Below, in pieces: positions 25,550-34,967 of a DNA stretch of 64,000 nt. Under the pieces are notes generated by a model. That model saw nothing but the letters and a program-made list of their open reading frames with translations. It made no database searches and was not told the origin of the DNA. Every line of letters begins with the position of its first letter. Position 1 is the first letter of the stretch. Source of the DNA: Winogradskyella arenosi (GTDB taxonomy: Bacteria; Bacteroidota; Bacteroidia; Flavobacteriales; Flavobacteriaceae). The position numbers and the translations under genes were made by a program. The DNA lies in assembly GCF_003337305.1 (NCBI RefSeq), contig NZ_QPJO01000001.1, positions 124,001 to 188,000 of the forward strand. The letters are read 5' to 3'.

Positions 25550-28318
25550 ATGAGTGCATCTAGCAACTATCAACAACCCCCTAAAAACCAAAAGTACTTA
25601 ACGCTTTCTGGACTAGAACCGCTCGTTGTAACACCAGATAGCAACTTCATCAACGTCGGTGAACGCACCAATGTCACAGGCTCACGTAAATTTCTTCGAC
25701 TTATTAAAGAAGAAAAATACGATGAAGCTTTAGAAGTGGCAAGAGACCAAGTAGATGGTGGTGCGCAAATTTTAGATGTGAACATGGACGAAGGGATGTT
25801 AGATGGTGTTTATGCCATGACCACCTTTCTAAATCTGATCGCTTCAGAACCCGATATTTCTAGAATTCCTATTATGATTGATAGCTCTAAATGGGAAATT
25901 ATAGAAGCGGGCTTGCAGGTGGCGCAAGGGAAATGTGTCGTTAACTCCATCAGTTTAAAAGAAGGCGAAGCACAATTTAAACATCATGCTAAACTGATTA
26001 AACGCTATGGCGCTGCTGTTGTGGTTATGGCTTTTGATGAAGATGGCCAAGCCGATAATTACCAGAGACGTATTGAAATTTGCAAACGTTCGTATCACAT
26101 TTTGGTCAACGAACTAAAATTTCCTGCTCAAGATATCATTTTTGACCCTAATATTTTTCCGGTGGCTACAGGAATGGACGAGCATCGCAGAAATGCACTC
26201 GACTTTTTTGAAGCCACCAAATGGATTCGTGAAAATTTACCTTATGCTAACGTTTCTGGAGGTGTGAGTAATGTCTCGTTTTCGTTTAGAGGAAATAATG
26301 TGGTGCGTGAAGCGATGCATTCCGCATTTTTATATCACGCCATTAAAAACGGCATGAACTTAGGAATTGTAAACCCTACTATGCTTGAGGTTTATGATGA
26401 AATTGATAAGGATTTATTAGAACGTGTAGAAGATGTTCTCTTTGATAGACGCGATGATGCTACAGAGCGTTTATTAGATTTTGCCGATTCTGTAAAAGGA
26501 CAGAAAAAAGAGCAAGACAACAAAGTACAGGAATGGCGAAATGATCCACTTCAAGATCGTATTACACACGCCTTAGTCAAAGGAATTGATGCTTTTATTA
26601 TTGAAGATGTAGAGGAAGCCCGCTTAGCTTCCACCAAACCTATTGAAGTCATCGAAGGCCATTTAATGATTGGAATGAATGTGGTTGGCGATTTATTTGG
26701 AAGTGGTAAAATGTTCTTACCGCAAGTGGTAAAATCGGCACGCGTTATGAAAAAAGCCGTGGCTTATTTGCAACCTTTTATTGAAGCTGAAAAGGACGGT
26801 AAACAAGAGTTCGCAGGTAAAATATTAATGGCCACTGTTAAAGGTGATGTGCATGATATTGGAAAGAATATTGTGAGTGTCGTTTTAGGTTGTAATAATT
26901 ACGAAATCATTGACCTTGGAGTTATGGTGCCACCAGAAAAAATCATTGAAACCGCCATTAAAGAAAAGGTCGATATCATTGGGTTGAGTGGTTTAATTAC
27001 ACCATCACTTGATGAGATGGTTTATGTATCTAAATCGCTTGAAAAAGAAAAGATAGACATTCCCTTAATTATCGGTGGGGCCACAACCTCTAGAGCGCAT
27101 TCGGCTGTAAAAATTGCCCCGCATTATAACAATACGGTGGTTCATATTAATGATGCCTCAAGAGCGGTGACCGTTGTTGGGAATCTGCTTCAGAACGACA
27201 GTAAAATTTATAAAAATCAGATACGAGAAGAGTATGATGCCTTCCGTGAGCAATTTTTAAAACGAACCAAGAAAAAGGACTATTTAACCCTTGCTGAGGC
27301 GCGAAAAAATAAATTCAAAATCAATTGGAATACTTCTGAAATTGTAAAACCAGCACAATTAGGGATTCAAATTATTGAAGATTTCGACATCACAAAACTT
27401 GAAGAATTTATTGATTGGTCGCCATTTTTTAGAAGTTGGGATTTACATGGCAAATATCCAGCCATTTTAACGGATAATGTGGTTGGCGAACAAGCCACCG
27501 ACTTATTTGCCGATGCACAGGTGTTATTGAAACGTATTTTTGATGAAAAACTGCTTAAAGCCAAAGCTATTTTTGGATTGTTTGAAGCCAATACGGTAAA
27601 TGATGATGATATTGAGATTACTATTGAAGAATGTCACCTCGAGCGCAGTCGAGAGGTTTCAAATTCAACATCTGCTAAAGAAGGTCTCGACTGCGCTCGA
27701 CCAGACAAATACAATTTCTTAACCCTTCGCCAGCAATCCAAAAAATCTGAAGGTAAACCCAATATTGCTTTAGCCGATTTTATAGCTCCAAAAGCTAGCA
27801 ATATTCAAGATTATATGGGCTGTTTTTGTGTCTCTACAGGATTTGGAACGGCAGAATTAGCTGCTCAATTTGAAGCCGAACACGACGATTATAATTCCAT
27901 TATGATTAAAGCTTTAGCCGATCGTTTGGCCGAGGCCTTTGCAGAATATTTACATAAAGAAGTAAGAACAAAACATTGGGGTTATGCTAAAAATGAAGAC
28001 TTATCTAACGACGAGTTAATCAAAGAAAACTATAAAGGGATTCGTCCTGCACCGGGTTACCCTGCCTGCCCAGATCACCTAGAAAAGACAAGTATTTGGA
28101 ACATTTTAAAGGTTGAAGAAAACATTGGGGTTAAACTTACCGAGAGTTTAGCCATGTGGCCAGCAGCCAGTGTAAGCGGTTATTATTTTGGAAATCCTGA
28201 AGCCAAATATTTTGGCTTAGGAAAAATTAAAGAAGATCAAATAGAAGACTATAGCCAACGTAGAAAAATTTCTAATGAAGAAGCAACAAAATGGCTCAGT
28301 CCAAATATTGCAGATTAA
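25550..28318 (+). CDS. metH: Methionine synthase, folate/cobalamin/activation half (split MetH)
   Basis: The 922-aa protein holds the pterin-binding domain ([17 protein letters not shown] to NVSFSFRG, ~30-250), the B12-binding domain with the DVHDIGKN motif (about 433-440, His as cobalt ligand) and [12 protein letters not shown], and the C-terminal SAM-dependent activation domain ([19 protein letters not shown]). It transfers the methyl group of methyl-tetrahydrofolate to homocysteine held by the partner protein. Between the B12 and activation domains lies a 16-bp inverted-repeat pair that adds about 25 residues in frame. Start codon follows the broken S23 gene by one base. Confidence 0.93.
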   Translation: MSASSNYQQPPKNQKYLTLSGLEPLVVTPDSNFINVGERTNVTGSRKFLRLIKEEKYDEALEVARDQVDGGAQILDVNMDEGMLDGVYAMTTFLNLIASEPDISRIPIMIDSSKWEIIEAGLQVAQGKCVVNSISLKEGEAQFKHHAKLIKRYGAAVVVMAFDEDGQADNYQRRIEICKRSYHILVNELKFPAQDIIFDPNIFPVATGMDEHRRNALDFFEATKWIRENLPYANVSGGVSNVSFSFRGNNVVREAMHSAFLYHAIKNGMNLGIVNPTMLEVYDEIDKDLLERVEDVLFDRRDDATERLLDFADSVKGQKKEQDNKVQEWRNDPLQDRITHALVKGIDAFIIEDVEEARLASTKPIEVIEGHLMIGMNVVGDLFGSGKMFLPQVVKSARVMKKAVAYLQPFIEAEKDGKQEFAGKILMATVKGDVHDIGKNIVSVVLGCNNYEIIDLGVMVPPEKIIETAIKEKVDIIGLSGLITPSLDEMVYVSKSLEKEKIDIPLIIGGATTSRAHSAVKIAPHYNNTVVHINDASRAVTVVGNLLQNDSKIYKNQIREEYDAFREQFLKRTKKKDYLTLAEARKNKFKINWNTSEIVKPAQLGIQIIEDFDITKLEEFIDWSPFFRSWDLHGKYPAILTDNVVGEQATDLFADAQVLLKRIFDEKLLKAKAIFGLFEANTVNDDDIEITIEECHLERSREVSNSTSAKEGLDCARPDKYNFLTLRQQSKKSEGKPNIALADFIAPKASNIQDYMGCFCVSTGFGTAELAAQFEAEHDDYNSIMIKALADRLAEAFAEYLHKEVRTKHWGYAKNEDLSNDELIKENYKGIRPAPGYPACPDHLEKTSIWNILKVEENIGVKLTESLAMWPAASVSGYYFGNPEAKYFGLGKIKEDQIEDYSQRRKISNEEATKWLSPNIAD
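27639..27700. repeat. Inverted-repeat (BIME-like) pair inside the metH coding sequence
   Basis: TCGAGCGCAGTCGAGA (27639-27654) is the exact reverse complement of 27685-27700, with a 30-base loop. The element is read in frame as [11 protein letters not shown]...LDCARPDK. Comparable TCGAG-rich palindromes are, from memory, a common intergenic repeat in Flavobacteria. Confidence 0.72.
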
Positions 28319-28335
28319 TTAAACCTTAATCTTAG

Positions 28336-28364
28336 ACCTAGCAGGTTTTAAAAACCTAGCAGGT
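28336..28364. repeat. Paired ACCTAGCAGGT repeat between metH and metF
   Basis: Two identical 11-bp copies at 28336 and 28354, 18 bp apart, are followed by a diverged copy near CCTGCAAG. This looks like a worn version of the common Flavobacterial ACCTGCTAGGT spacer repeat. Confidence 0.5.
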
Positions 28365-28481
28365 CCTTTACAACATTGTGTTCCTGCAAGATTTTAAGAA
28401 ACTTGTAAGTATCAGCAAAAGTAACGCCAATAAAAAATAAGAGTAAACATTAAAGAGATACCCACTTTCGTGGGCAATACT

Positions 28482-29435
28482 ATGAAAGTAACAGACCACA
28501 TCAACAAGGCTAATGGAAAAACATTATTTTCCTTCGAAATTATTCCTCCTAAAAAAGGAAATAGTATTCAGCAACTTTATAATAATATCGATCCTTTAAT
28601 GGAGTTTAATCCTCCTTTTATTGATGTGACCACATCTAGAGAGGAATACTTGTATATTGAAAAAGACGGGCTTTTAGATCGAAAGATTACACGGATGCGC
28701 CCAGGAACGGTGGGAATCTGTGCCGCAATAAAACACAAATACGACGTCGACACCGTGCCGCATGTATTATGTGGAGGATTTACAAAGGAAGAAACAGAGT
28801 ATCTACTTGTAGATTGTCATTATTTAGGCATTAATAATGTGATGGCTTTACGCGGGGACGCTATGAAACATCAGCAGTATTTTGAAGCTTGTGATGGCGG
28901 ACATCAATTTGCAAAAGGCTTGGTAGAACAAATTCAAAATTTAAATAAAGGGCAGTATTTACACGATGTTGCTGAAGGGCATGATAAAGCCGATTTCTGT
29001 ATCGGTGTGGCAGGCTATCCAGAAAAGCATTTGGAAGCACCCTCTTTAAAAACAGACCTTAAGCGTCTTAAACAAAAGGTAGATGCCGGTGCTGATTATG
29101 TAGTGACACAAATGTTTTTTGATAATCAAAAATATTTTCAATTTGTGGAGGCTGCCAAGGCAGAAGGTATTAATGTGCCTATTATTCCGGGAATTAAACC
29201 CCTTGCTGTAAAACGCCATTTACAGTTATTGCCACAGGTTTTTAAAATTGATTTACCTGAAACCCTAATTGAAGCGGTTGAAAGCTGTAAGGATAATAAA
29301 GCCGTTAGACAAGTTGGTGTGGAATGGGCTGTACAACAATCTAAAGAATTACAACAAGCAGGAGTTCCTGTATTGCATTATTATTCTATGGGAAAAAGTG
29401 ACAATGTAAAGGCCATTGCTTCCCAATTATTTTAA
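28482..29435 (+). CDS. metF: 5,10-methylenetetrahydrofolate reductase
   Basis: The ~317-aa FAD enzyme reduces methylene-THF to methyl-THF, the methyl donor of MetH. Marks: MKVTDHINKANGKTLFSFEIIPP start, PHVLCGGFTKEETEYLLVD, GINNVMALRGDA (FAD/folate site) and GADYVVTQMFFDNQKYFQF. An earlier in-frame GTG (28470) lies inside a CCCAC/GTGGG hairpin, so the ATG at 28482 is the likelier start. It is the last gene of the riboswitch-led methionine cluster. Confidence 0.93.
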   Translation: MKVTDHINKANGKTLFSFEIIPPKKGNSIQQLYNNIDPLMEFNPPFIDVTTSREEYLYIEKDGLLDRKITRMRPGTVGICAAIKHKYDVDTVPHVLCGGFTKEETEYLLVDCHYLGINNVMALRGDAMKHQQYFEACDGGHQFAKGLVEQIQNLNKGQYLHDVAEGHDKADFCIGVAGYPEKHLEAPSLKTDLKRLKQKVDAGADYVVTQMFFDNQKYFQFVEAAKAEGINVPIIPGIKPLAVKRHLQLLPQVFKIDLPETLIEAVESCKDNKAVRQVGVEWAVQQSKELQQAGVPVLHYYSMGKSDNVKAIASQLF

Positions 29436-29445
29436 AGTCTCAAGG

Positions 29446-30348
29446 TTATTTTCTTTTGGTAACCACATTTAAGGTGAGACCTAATACGATTAATAAAATC
29501 CCAATTAAACTCCAAATGGTATAGGTCTCACCAAACCAAATTAACCCGATAATCATGGTGAAGATAACTTCAAGATATTTTAGTGGTGCGACTTGGTTGG
29601 TTTCGCCAACCTGCATAGCTTTGGTCATGTAGAGCTGTGCAAAATAGCCAAAAACGCCAAGACTCATTAAAATTAACCATTCGAGACCTATGGGGTTTTT
29701 CCAACTATTTATAGCCAAAAGTCCGCCTATTACAGCCGATATAATCATAAAATAATTAACCACAACCACCGGATGGTCTTGATTTCCTATTTTTCTGATG
29801 ATAATAAAAATTAAACCCGAAAACAATGCTGACACCAAAGCATAGATAATCCCTTCTACCTGCATATTATTATCAAACCCCTTCAGAATTACTACCCCTA
29901 AAAAGGCAATGGCGAAAAATACCCATTGTATAAATCGAACTTTTTCCTTTAGAAAAAATAGCGCAAAGAAAGCGGCAAAAATAGGAGCGATATAACGAAT
30001 TGAGACTGCCGTCCCCATCGCAATATACCGAATAGACAAGAAAAATAAGGTCATTGAGGTTACGCCAAATACACTTCGTAAAATCAGTAACCCTTTTTTA
30101 TTCCCAAGGAATGAAATCTTATTTTTTATGAGAAATGGAAACGTAAAAAACAAGGAGCCTATAGATCTAAAAAACACAATTTGATAAACACTAAAATTTG
30201 ATAAGGTCTTTACAAACACATTTAAAAATGTGAATGCTAAAGCACTGATCACCATATATTGAATTGCCTTTTTCAGAATGTATTGGGAATTAAAATAATA
30301 AAATTGAAGTTGCTTTATTCGTTGGCAGCAATTTACATAATAAATCAC
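29446..30348 (-). CDS. EamA/DMT-family transporter
   Basis: About 300 aa with ten hydrophobic segments in two repeated EamA halves; family signatures include FRSIGSLFFTFPFLI and GTAVSIRYIAPIFAAFFALFFLKE in the first half, and ATAGE-like features in AMQVGETNQVAPLKYLEVIFTMIIGLIWFGE in the second. Drug/metabolite transporters export or exchange small metabolites; substrate unknown. The first ~30 codons are polar and unlike the family, so the true start may lie further in, near the KKAIQYMVISALAF segment. Confidence 0.85.
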   Translation of the reverse strand: MIYYVNCCQRIKQLQFYYFNSQYILKKAIQYMVISALAFTFLNVFVKTLSNFSVYQIVFFRSIGSLFFTFPFLIKNKISFLGNKKGLLILRSVFGVTSMTLFFLSIRYIAMGTAVSIRYIAPIFAAFFALFFLKEKVRFIQWVFFAIAFLGVVILKGFDNNMQVEGIIYALVSALFSGLIFIIIRKIGNQDHPVVVVNYFMIISAVIGGLLAINSWKNPIGLEWLILMSLGVFGYFAQLYMTKAMQVGETNQVAPLKYLEVIFTMIIGLIWFGETYTIWSLIGILLIVLGLTLNVVTKRK

Positions 30349-30462
30349 TAAAACATAAGATAAAAAGCCCCTAATTAAGGTTCATTTTTAGGCTTAAAAT
30401 TTAATAATAGACCCGTTTTTTGCTTATTTTTATAAAACACAAATAACGAACTATTTTAATAC

Positions 30463-32853
30463 ATGAAAACAACACAACTACTTTGCTTTATTAGTGCTTT
30501 TTTGTTGCTTCACTCTCTACCAGCGCAAGACATTAAGGTTTCTAATATAGACGAATTTAACCAAGCCCTAACTCAAGTTAAAAACGGTGGAACTATAATT
30601 CTAAAAAATGGCGAATGGAAAGATACCGACCTTCTAGCGCATGGTGAGGGAACCAAAGAAAATCCTATTATTATTAAAGCAGAAACACCTGGAGAGGTTA
30701 TACTTACCGGTGATTCTAGTTTAAGCATCTATGGAAGCTATGTTATTGTTAGCGGCCTTTGGTTTAAAGATGGACATTCTACTAAAAAACATGTGGTGCA
30801 ATTCCGAAAAAACTCCAAAGAATTTGCTAACCATTGCCGATTAACCAATTCTACAATTTCCTATTTTGATGTTGCTGATGATAATATAAAAAATCATTGG
30901 GTCGATTTATGGGGAAAAAACAACCGAGTAGATCATAATAATTTTACGGGCAAAAGTTCTGCTGGAACAACCTTAGTGGTATGGCTTAAAAGTGAAGAAC
31001 ATATTGAAAACAACCACCAAATCGATCATAATTATTTTGGCTTCCGTCCGGATTTAGGTGAAAATGGCGGAGAAACCATAAGAATTGGAACGAGCCAAAA
31101 TTCTATGAAATCTTCAAAAACTATTGTAGAAAGCAACACCTTTAAATCTTGTAATGGGGAAATTGAAATTATCTCTAATAAATCTGGAGATAACATCTAT
31201 AGAAACAACCTTTTTATTGAGAGTAAAGGGACGCTTACTTTAAGACACGGAAATAATGCCTTAGTTGAAAACAATGTTTTTCTTGGTAATAATGTTCCAC
31301 AAACGGGTGGAATTAGAGTCATTAATGAAGGGCATATTATAAGAAATAACTTGCTGATTGGGTTGGCCGGAAATGATTATAGAGGTCCTATTGTTCTTAT
31401 GAATGGGGTTCCTAATTCGCCATTAAACAGGTACCACCAAGTGAAACATGTAGACATTCAGAATAACACGATTATTAATTGTGGACCTATGACTTTTGGC
31501 GCTGGTAAGAGTGATGAGTTAAGCCTACCCCCTATGCAAACCGTATTTGCCAACAACGTAATTACCAATACCACGGGAGGTAAAATTTTAGAGATCTCAG
31601 ATCGTGTTGATGGCATCACTTTTTCTGGAAACATTGTAGATAGTGAAGCCGTGGTAAATGCTAATTATTTTACGAAAACGACTATTGACTGGACGCTGTT
31701 AAAATCTTTACCAATGCCTACAGAGAACAATCCTGTTCTTAAAAGCGTAACCTCGACATCTAAAAGTCCAACTCAAGATATTACAAACACCGAGAGAACT
31801 CCTTATGTCGCTGGTGCTTTTAACCTTAATAACACTAAAGTTCCTAGAGCTTTGATTGCCCGCACCGGTCCAGGATGGAAACCTAATATTGTTGCTCCAA
31901 TAACAAAGGCTGAAGATCTTATTATTGAGCCCGGTATTGGGACACTTTCTAAAGTTTTTAGCAAAGCTAAAGATGGTGATGTTATTACTTTAAAAGAAGG
32001 GGTTTATGAATTTACAAAAAGCCTTAAAGTTAGCAAATCCATTACCGTTGTTGGTTCTACTACGGGTCAAACCCTATTTAAAATGCAAGATGGTATAGAG
32101 AAACCCTTCTCTTATTTTATTCGAATTAATGAAGGTGGTGCGTTAACGTTAAAGCACATCATTTTTGATGCCGCGCATAACAGTCCGCCTAAATACGCCA
32201 TTGTATCGCCAAATAAGATGGAATCTATCACCTATGCCTTAAATGTTGAAAACTGTACATTTCAAAACTTTACCACACAAAATGGAGGCAGCATTTTTAA
32301 AGCTTATGAAGGGACTTTAGCAAGTTCATTATCTTTTAAGAACAGCACGTTTAAAGACAGTTATAGAGGCTTAAATCTCTCTTATGATAAAGATAATTTT
32401 GGAAAATATAACGCTTTAGAACTAGAGATTGATAATTGTATCTTCAAAAATATTGAGGAGTTTGCTATAAATTATATTCGAAGCATCCCCGACCCAAGTA
32501 TTGAGGGCGGAAAACTACAGATTATTAATAGTATTTTTGATCAAGTGGCCAATGAAGAAAAAGGACGATCTGTGATTAGCAATGGTATTCACGAGGTGCT
32601 TATAAAGAACTCAGTATTTATAAATAGTTATAAATCTCAAAACCCTGTCAATCTAAAAGGGACAAACAATGTTATTACCAATTGTTTATTTGATGATAAT
32701 GGCTATCCTAAAACGAGTAAAGGGGCCAAAGAAGTTAATTTGATCTTTAAAAACCCAAAATGGGAAGACAGTAATAACTATATTCCAAGTAAAAAATCAC
32801 CATTATTAAAAGCCAATAATGATACGGCTTTAATTGGCCTAAACCCTAATTGA
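30463..32853 (+). CDS. PL6 family alginate lyase, two-domain
   Basis: The 796-aa secreted protein has a signal peptide (to ~Q22) and an N-terminal PL6 right-handed beta-helix. Signatures are ILKNGEWKDTD, NGGETIRIGTSQNS, the catalytic-lysine loop EIEIISNKSGDNIYRNN and the arginine in LTLRHGNN, then GGIRVINEG. A second beta-helix fills ~480-790. PL6 enzymes cleave alginate by beta-elimination, often at MG or G blocks. It lies outside the main operon, faces the opposite way, and no GntR-type operator is seen in its 114-bp upstream region. A strong terminator follows. Confidence 0.9.
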   Translation: MKTTQLLCFISAFLLLHSLPAQDIKVSNIDEFNQALTQVKNGGTIILKNGEWKDTDLLAHGEGTKENPIIIKAETPGEVILTGDSSLSIYGSYVIVSGLWFKDGHSTKKHVVQFRKNSKEFANHCRLTNSTISYFDVADDNIKNHWVDLWGKNNRVDHNNFTGKSSAGTTLVVWLKSEEHIENNHQIDHNYFGFRPDLGENGGETIRIGTSQNSMKSSKTIVESNTFKSCNGEIEIISNKSGDNIYRNNLFIESKGTLTLRHGNNALVENNVFLGNNVPQTGGIRVINEGHIIRNNLLIGLAGNDYRGPIVLMNGVPNSPLNRYHQVKHVDIQNNTIINCGPMTFGAGKSDELSLPPMQTVFANNVITNTTGGKILEISDRVDGITFSGNIVDSEAVVNANYFTKTTIDWTLLKSLPMPTENNPVLKSVTSTSKSPTQDITNTERTPYVAGAFNLNNTKVPRALIARTGPGWKPNIVAPITKAEDLIIEPGIGTLSKVFSKAKDGDVITLKEGVYEFTKSLKVSKSITVVGSTTGQTLFKMQDGIEKPFSYFIRINEGGALTLKHIIFDAAHNSPPKYAIVSPNKMESITYALNVENCTFQNFTTQNGGSIFKAYEGTLASSLSFKNSTFKDSYRGLNLSYDKDNFGKYNALELEIDNCIFKNIEEFAINYIRSIPDPSIEGGKLQIINSIFDQVANEEKGRSVISNGIHEVLIKNSVFINSYKSQNPVNLKGTNNVITNCLFDDNGYPKTSKGAKEVNLIFKNPKWEDSNNYIPSKKSPLLKANNDTALIGLNPN

Positions 32854-32871
32854 GCGGTGCAGACCAAAGTT

Positions 32872-32910
32872 AAAAAAGCTAAACACAAGTCCTTGTGTTT
32901 AGCTTTTTTT
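32872..32910 (+). terminator. Rho-independent terminator after PL6
   Basis: AAGCTAAACACAAG and CTTGTGTTTAGCTT form a near-perfect stem with a 2-nt loop, flanked by A-run and T-run. Confidence 0.92.
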
Positions 32911-32935
32911 ATGCCTTTACTTTCTGGATTGATAT

Positions 32936-33018
32936 GGTTAATGGTTAATGGTTAATGGTTAATGGTTAATGGTTAATGGTTAATGGTTAATGGTTAATGG
33001 TTAATGGTTAATGGTTAA
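32936..33018. repeat. Heptanucleotide tandem repeat, GGTTAAT x 11.9
   Basis: Eleven exact copies of GGTTAAT plus six bases, with no mismatch, in the gap between two convergent genes. The unit contains GGTTAA, the core of the GntR-type operator half-site used elsewhere in this locus. Such arrays change length by slippage. Confidence 0.95.
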
Positions 33019-33201
33019 AAGATCATTTTCCCCGAACAACAAACAAGAATTTAAGCTCTTAAATTTTAGAAAAATAGATTTTTATATGACTTTGAACTAT
33101 AATAATGGCCCCCATTTCAAGATCATTCTCACCGCCCTAATGCTTGAAGACGGACACCAGCAACAATAATTCTTAGTCCCTCCTTTGACTTTATAGCATA
33201 G

Positions 33202-33227
33202 AAAAAGGCAACTTAAATTAAGTTGCC
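33202..33227 (-). terminator. Rho-independent terminator after T9SS protein gene
   Basis: GGCAACTTAA/TTAAGTTGCC stem (33207-33227) with AAAAA at 33202-33206, giving a U-run on the minus strand. The rest of the 33019-33206 gap shows nothing I can support. Confidence 0.85.
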
Positions 33228-33255
33228 CTCTTCACTTTCTAATAATTAAAAATCA

Positions 33256-34458
33256 CTACTCTATAATTATTCTTTTCGTTACTGAATTTACTCCAGAATT
33301 TATTTTTAGTAAGTAAACCCCTGAGGTCAATTCTGACACATCAACGGCGTCATTCATTAAACTTGTTGTTTTTAAAACACGTTTTCCTAGGATGCTAAAG
33401 ATCTCTACAGAATCAATAGTCTGATCTGTACCTTTAATTGTAATATGATCATCTGCAGGATTAGGGTATACGCTTAATGTATTAAGGTTGAACTGTTCTG
33501 TTGATAAGGTTTCAGCGGTTGGGTTTAAAGCCCCGTAAACCGTATTAATACCAGCCCATCCTAAAAAGGCTGCAGGAAGTGCATCTTCATCATCAAGTTC
33601 CCAATCTGGAGCACTACCACTTGTATCTCCAATAGCCCAATCGCTAGTGGTATATCCTGTATTTGTCCCTTGTCTCATAATAATATGTGGGTCAGACCCT
33701 GGGAAATCTATAACTGTTGCTCCTGCAGTTGCCGTTTGATCAGCACCATTAACGGCCATATCTTGTGCAAAAACCACTTGTGCATAGCCTCGCTCTGGGA
33801 GTCCATTTTCAACATCATCATCTAAATAGGCTACAGAATCGTATAAAATCCAAGAGGTATGATCTCCTGTTGCATCAATATTTCCATCAAAAGCTAAACC
33901 TTCCCCACTTTCTGGGCCATCTACAGCAACACCATCAGGATCCGTTCCTCTAATTAACATATAAGAACCCGAAGCATCAGCAAAATTACCATTATACCCA
34001 ATATCTGGGGTTTGTGAAGACACATTACTAGAACTACCACCCGTAACATTATTCCCTGTTAACTCTATGGTAAGCACAGTAGCATCAGGATCCATTAAAG
34101 CTGAATAAGGATTCATCGTTACTTCATTGGTGTTTTCATCCGTATAATTACAAACGATAGCAAAAATACCATTGGCACCAAAAGTTCTTGTGCCATCACC
34201 TAATTGGATTTCTTGAGTCACCTTTCCGTAGTTACTCGCATTACCATCACCGTCAATAACAAGTAACCAAAGATCATCAGGGATCACTTGATTGGCTGGT
34301 CCTCTAACTTCAATCAGCTCTTTTGTTAAGTCAGATCCATTAGGACTCACAATTAATTTGTTAATGTAATATCCTGTTCCCGTAGGAATATTACTAAATG
34401 TTTGGGCGAAGCCCATTGCTGTTACTAAAAGTAAAGCGAAGAGTAAAGGTTGTTTCAT
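33256..34458 (-). CDS. T9SS-secreted protein of the alginate regulon, function unknown
   Basis: The 400-aa protein has a signal peptide (to FAQ, residue ~19). The body has GYYINKLIVSPNGSDLTKELIEVRG and GDGTRTFGANGIFAIVCNY, loosely resembling lamin-tail-like beta domains. Several DxDG-type acidic loops (DGDGN, DPDGVAVDGPESGEG, DGNIDATGDHT) could bind calcium. The C terminus (LNTLSVYPNPADDHITI to VYLLKINSG...KRIIIE) is a type A T9SS sorting domain, so it is exported to the surface or released. No lyase motif seen. A GntR-type tandem operator lies 84 bp upstream of the start, tying it to alginate use. Confidence 0.78.
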   Translation of the reverse strand: MKQPLLFALLLVTAMGFAQTFSNIPTGTGYYINKLIVSPNGSDLTKELIEVRGPANQVIPDDLWLLVIDGDGNASNYGKVTQEIQLGDGTRTFGANGIFAIVCNYTDENTNEVTMNPYSALMDPDATVLTIELTGNNVTGGSSSNVSSQTPDIGYNGNFADASGSYMLIRGTDPDGVAVDGPESGEGLAFDGNIDATGDHTSWILYDSVAYLDDDVENGLPERGYAQVVFAQDMAVNGADQTATAGATVIDFPGSDPHIIMRQGTNTGYTTSDWAIGDTSGSAPDWELDDEDALPAAFLGWAGINTVYGALNPTAETLSTEQFNLNTLSVYPNPADDHITIKGTDQTIDSVEIFSILGKRVLKTTSLMNDAVDVSELTSGVYLLKINSGVNSVTKRIIIE

Positions 34459-34541
34459 GATTGTTGTTTTTAAAAGTTACTATATTGGTTTTTTTAACAG
34501 TCTTAAGGTATTGATATAGAGAAAAAAGCCTGAATTAAAAA

Positions 34542-34571
34542 TTGGTTTACCAATCTGGTTTACCAAATATA
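34542..34571 (-). promoter_or_regulatory. Tandem GntR-type operator with -7 box (site A)
   Basis: TTGGTTTACCAA (34542-34553) and CTGGTTTACCAA (34555-34566), offset 13 bp, run into CAAATATA (34564-34571), whose minus-strand reading TATATTTG fits the -7 consensus. The gene it serves starts at 34458. Confidence 0.75.
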
Positions 34572-34922
34572 GTCAAAATTATTAGGAAAAACCATATTAA
34601 TTAAAAAATAATTAAAATATTACACAATTGTTAATATTTGATATAAATAAATGACAATTATCATCTTTTCACCTTCAGCCCCTACCTTTAAAAGCCAGAA
34701 TACACTAACCACAACACTAAAAAATTTTAAGCCTTAAAAACTCCAATAACCATAAGCCTTCAGCAGCAATTTTAGCATTATAATCAACATAGAGATATAG
34801 CTTTAATTATGCTCTTTTGAAGCCAAGAACCTATAAATCTGATTCCTTTTATATAAATCTCATAAGCCTCGTGATTTCATTAAATCGGATCCCTGTGGTT
34901 ATAAAATGAGAAAATTTAGTAG

Positions 34923-34953
34923 TATCTTTAATCCACCAAAATTGGTTAACCAA
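34923..34953 (+). promoter_or_regulatory. -7-like box and single GntR-type operator (site B)
   Basis: TATCTTTA (34923-34930), one mismatch from TAnnTTTG, is followed by the perfect palindrome TTGGTTAACCAA (34942-34953) placed over the likely start of transcription and 14 bp before the ATG at 34968. The 34572-34922 stretch holds no other feature I can support. Confidence 0.7.
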
Positions 34954-34967
34954 TTAATTTAAGCGTT

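Noticed and set aside
28470-28481. GTG at 28470 as the metF start
   Set aside because: It sits in a CCCAC/GTGGG hairpin and the ATG at 28482 matches the family start.
30349-30462. A GntR-type operator for the outlying PL6
   Set aside because: No TGGTnnACCA palindrome or half-site pair found in the interval.
32936-33018. The repeat array as a CRISPR
   Set aside because: Seven-base units without spacers; a simple tandem repeat.
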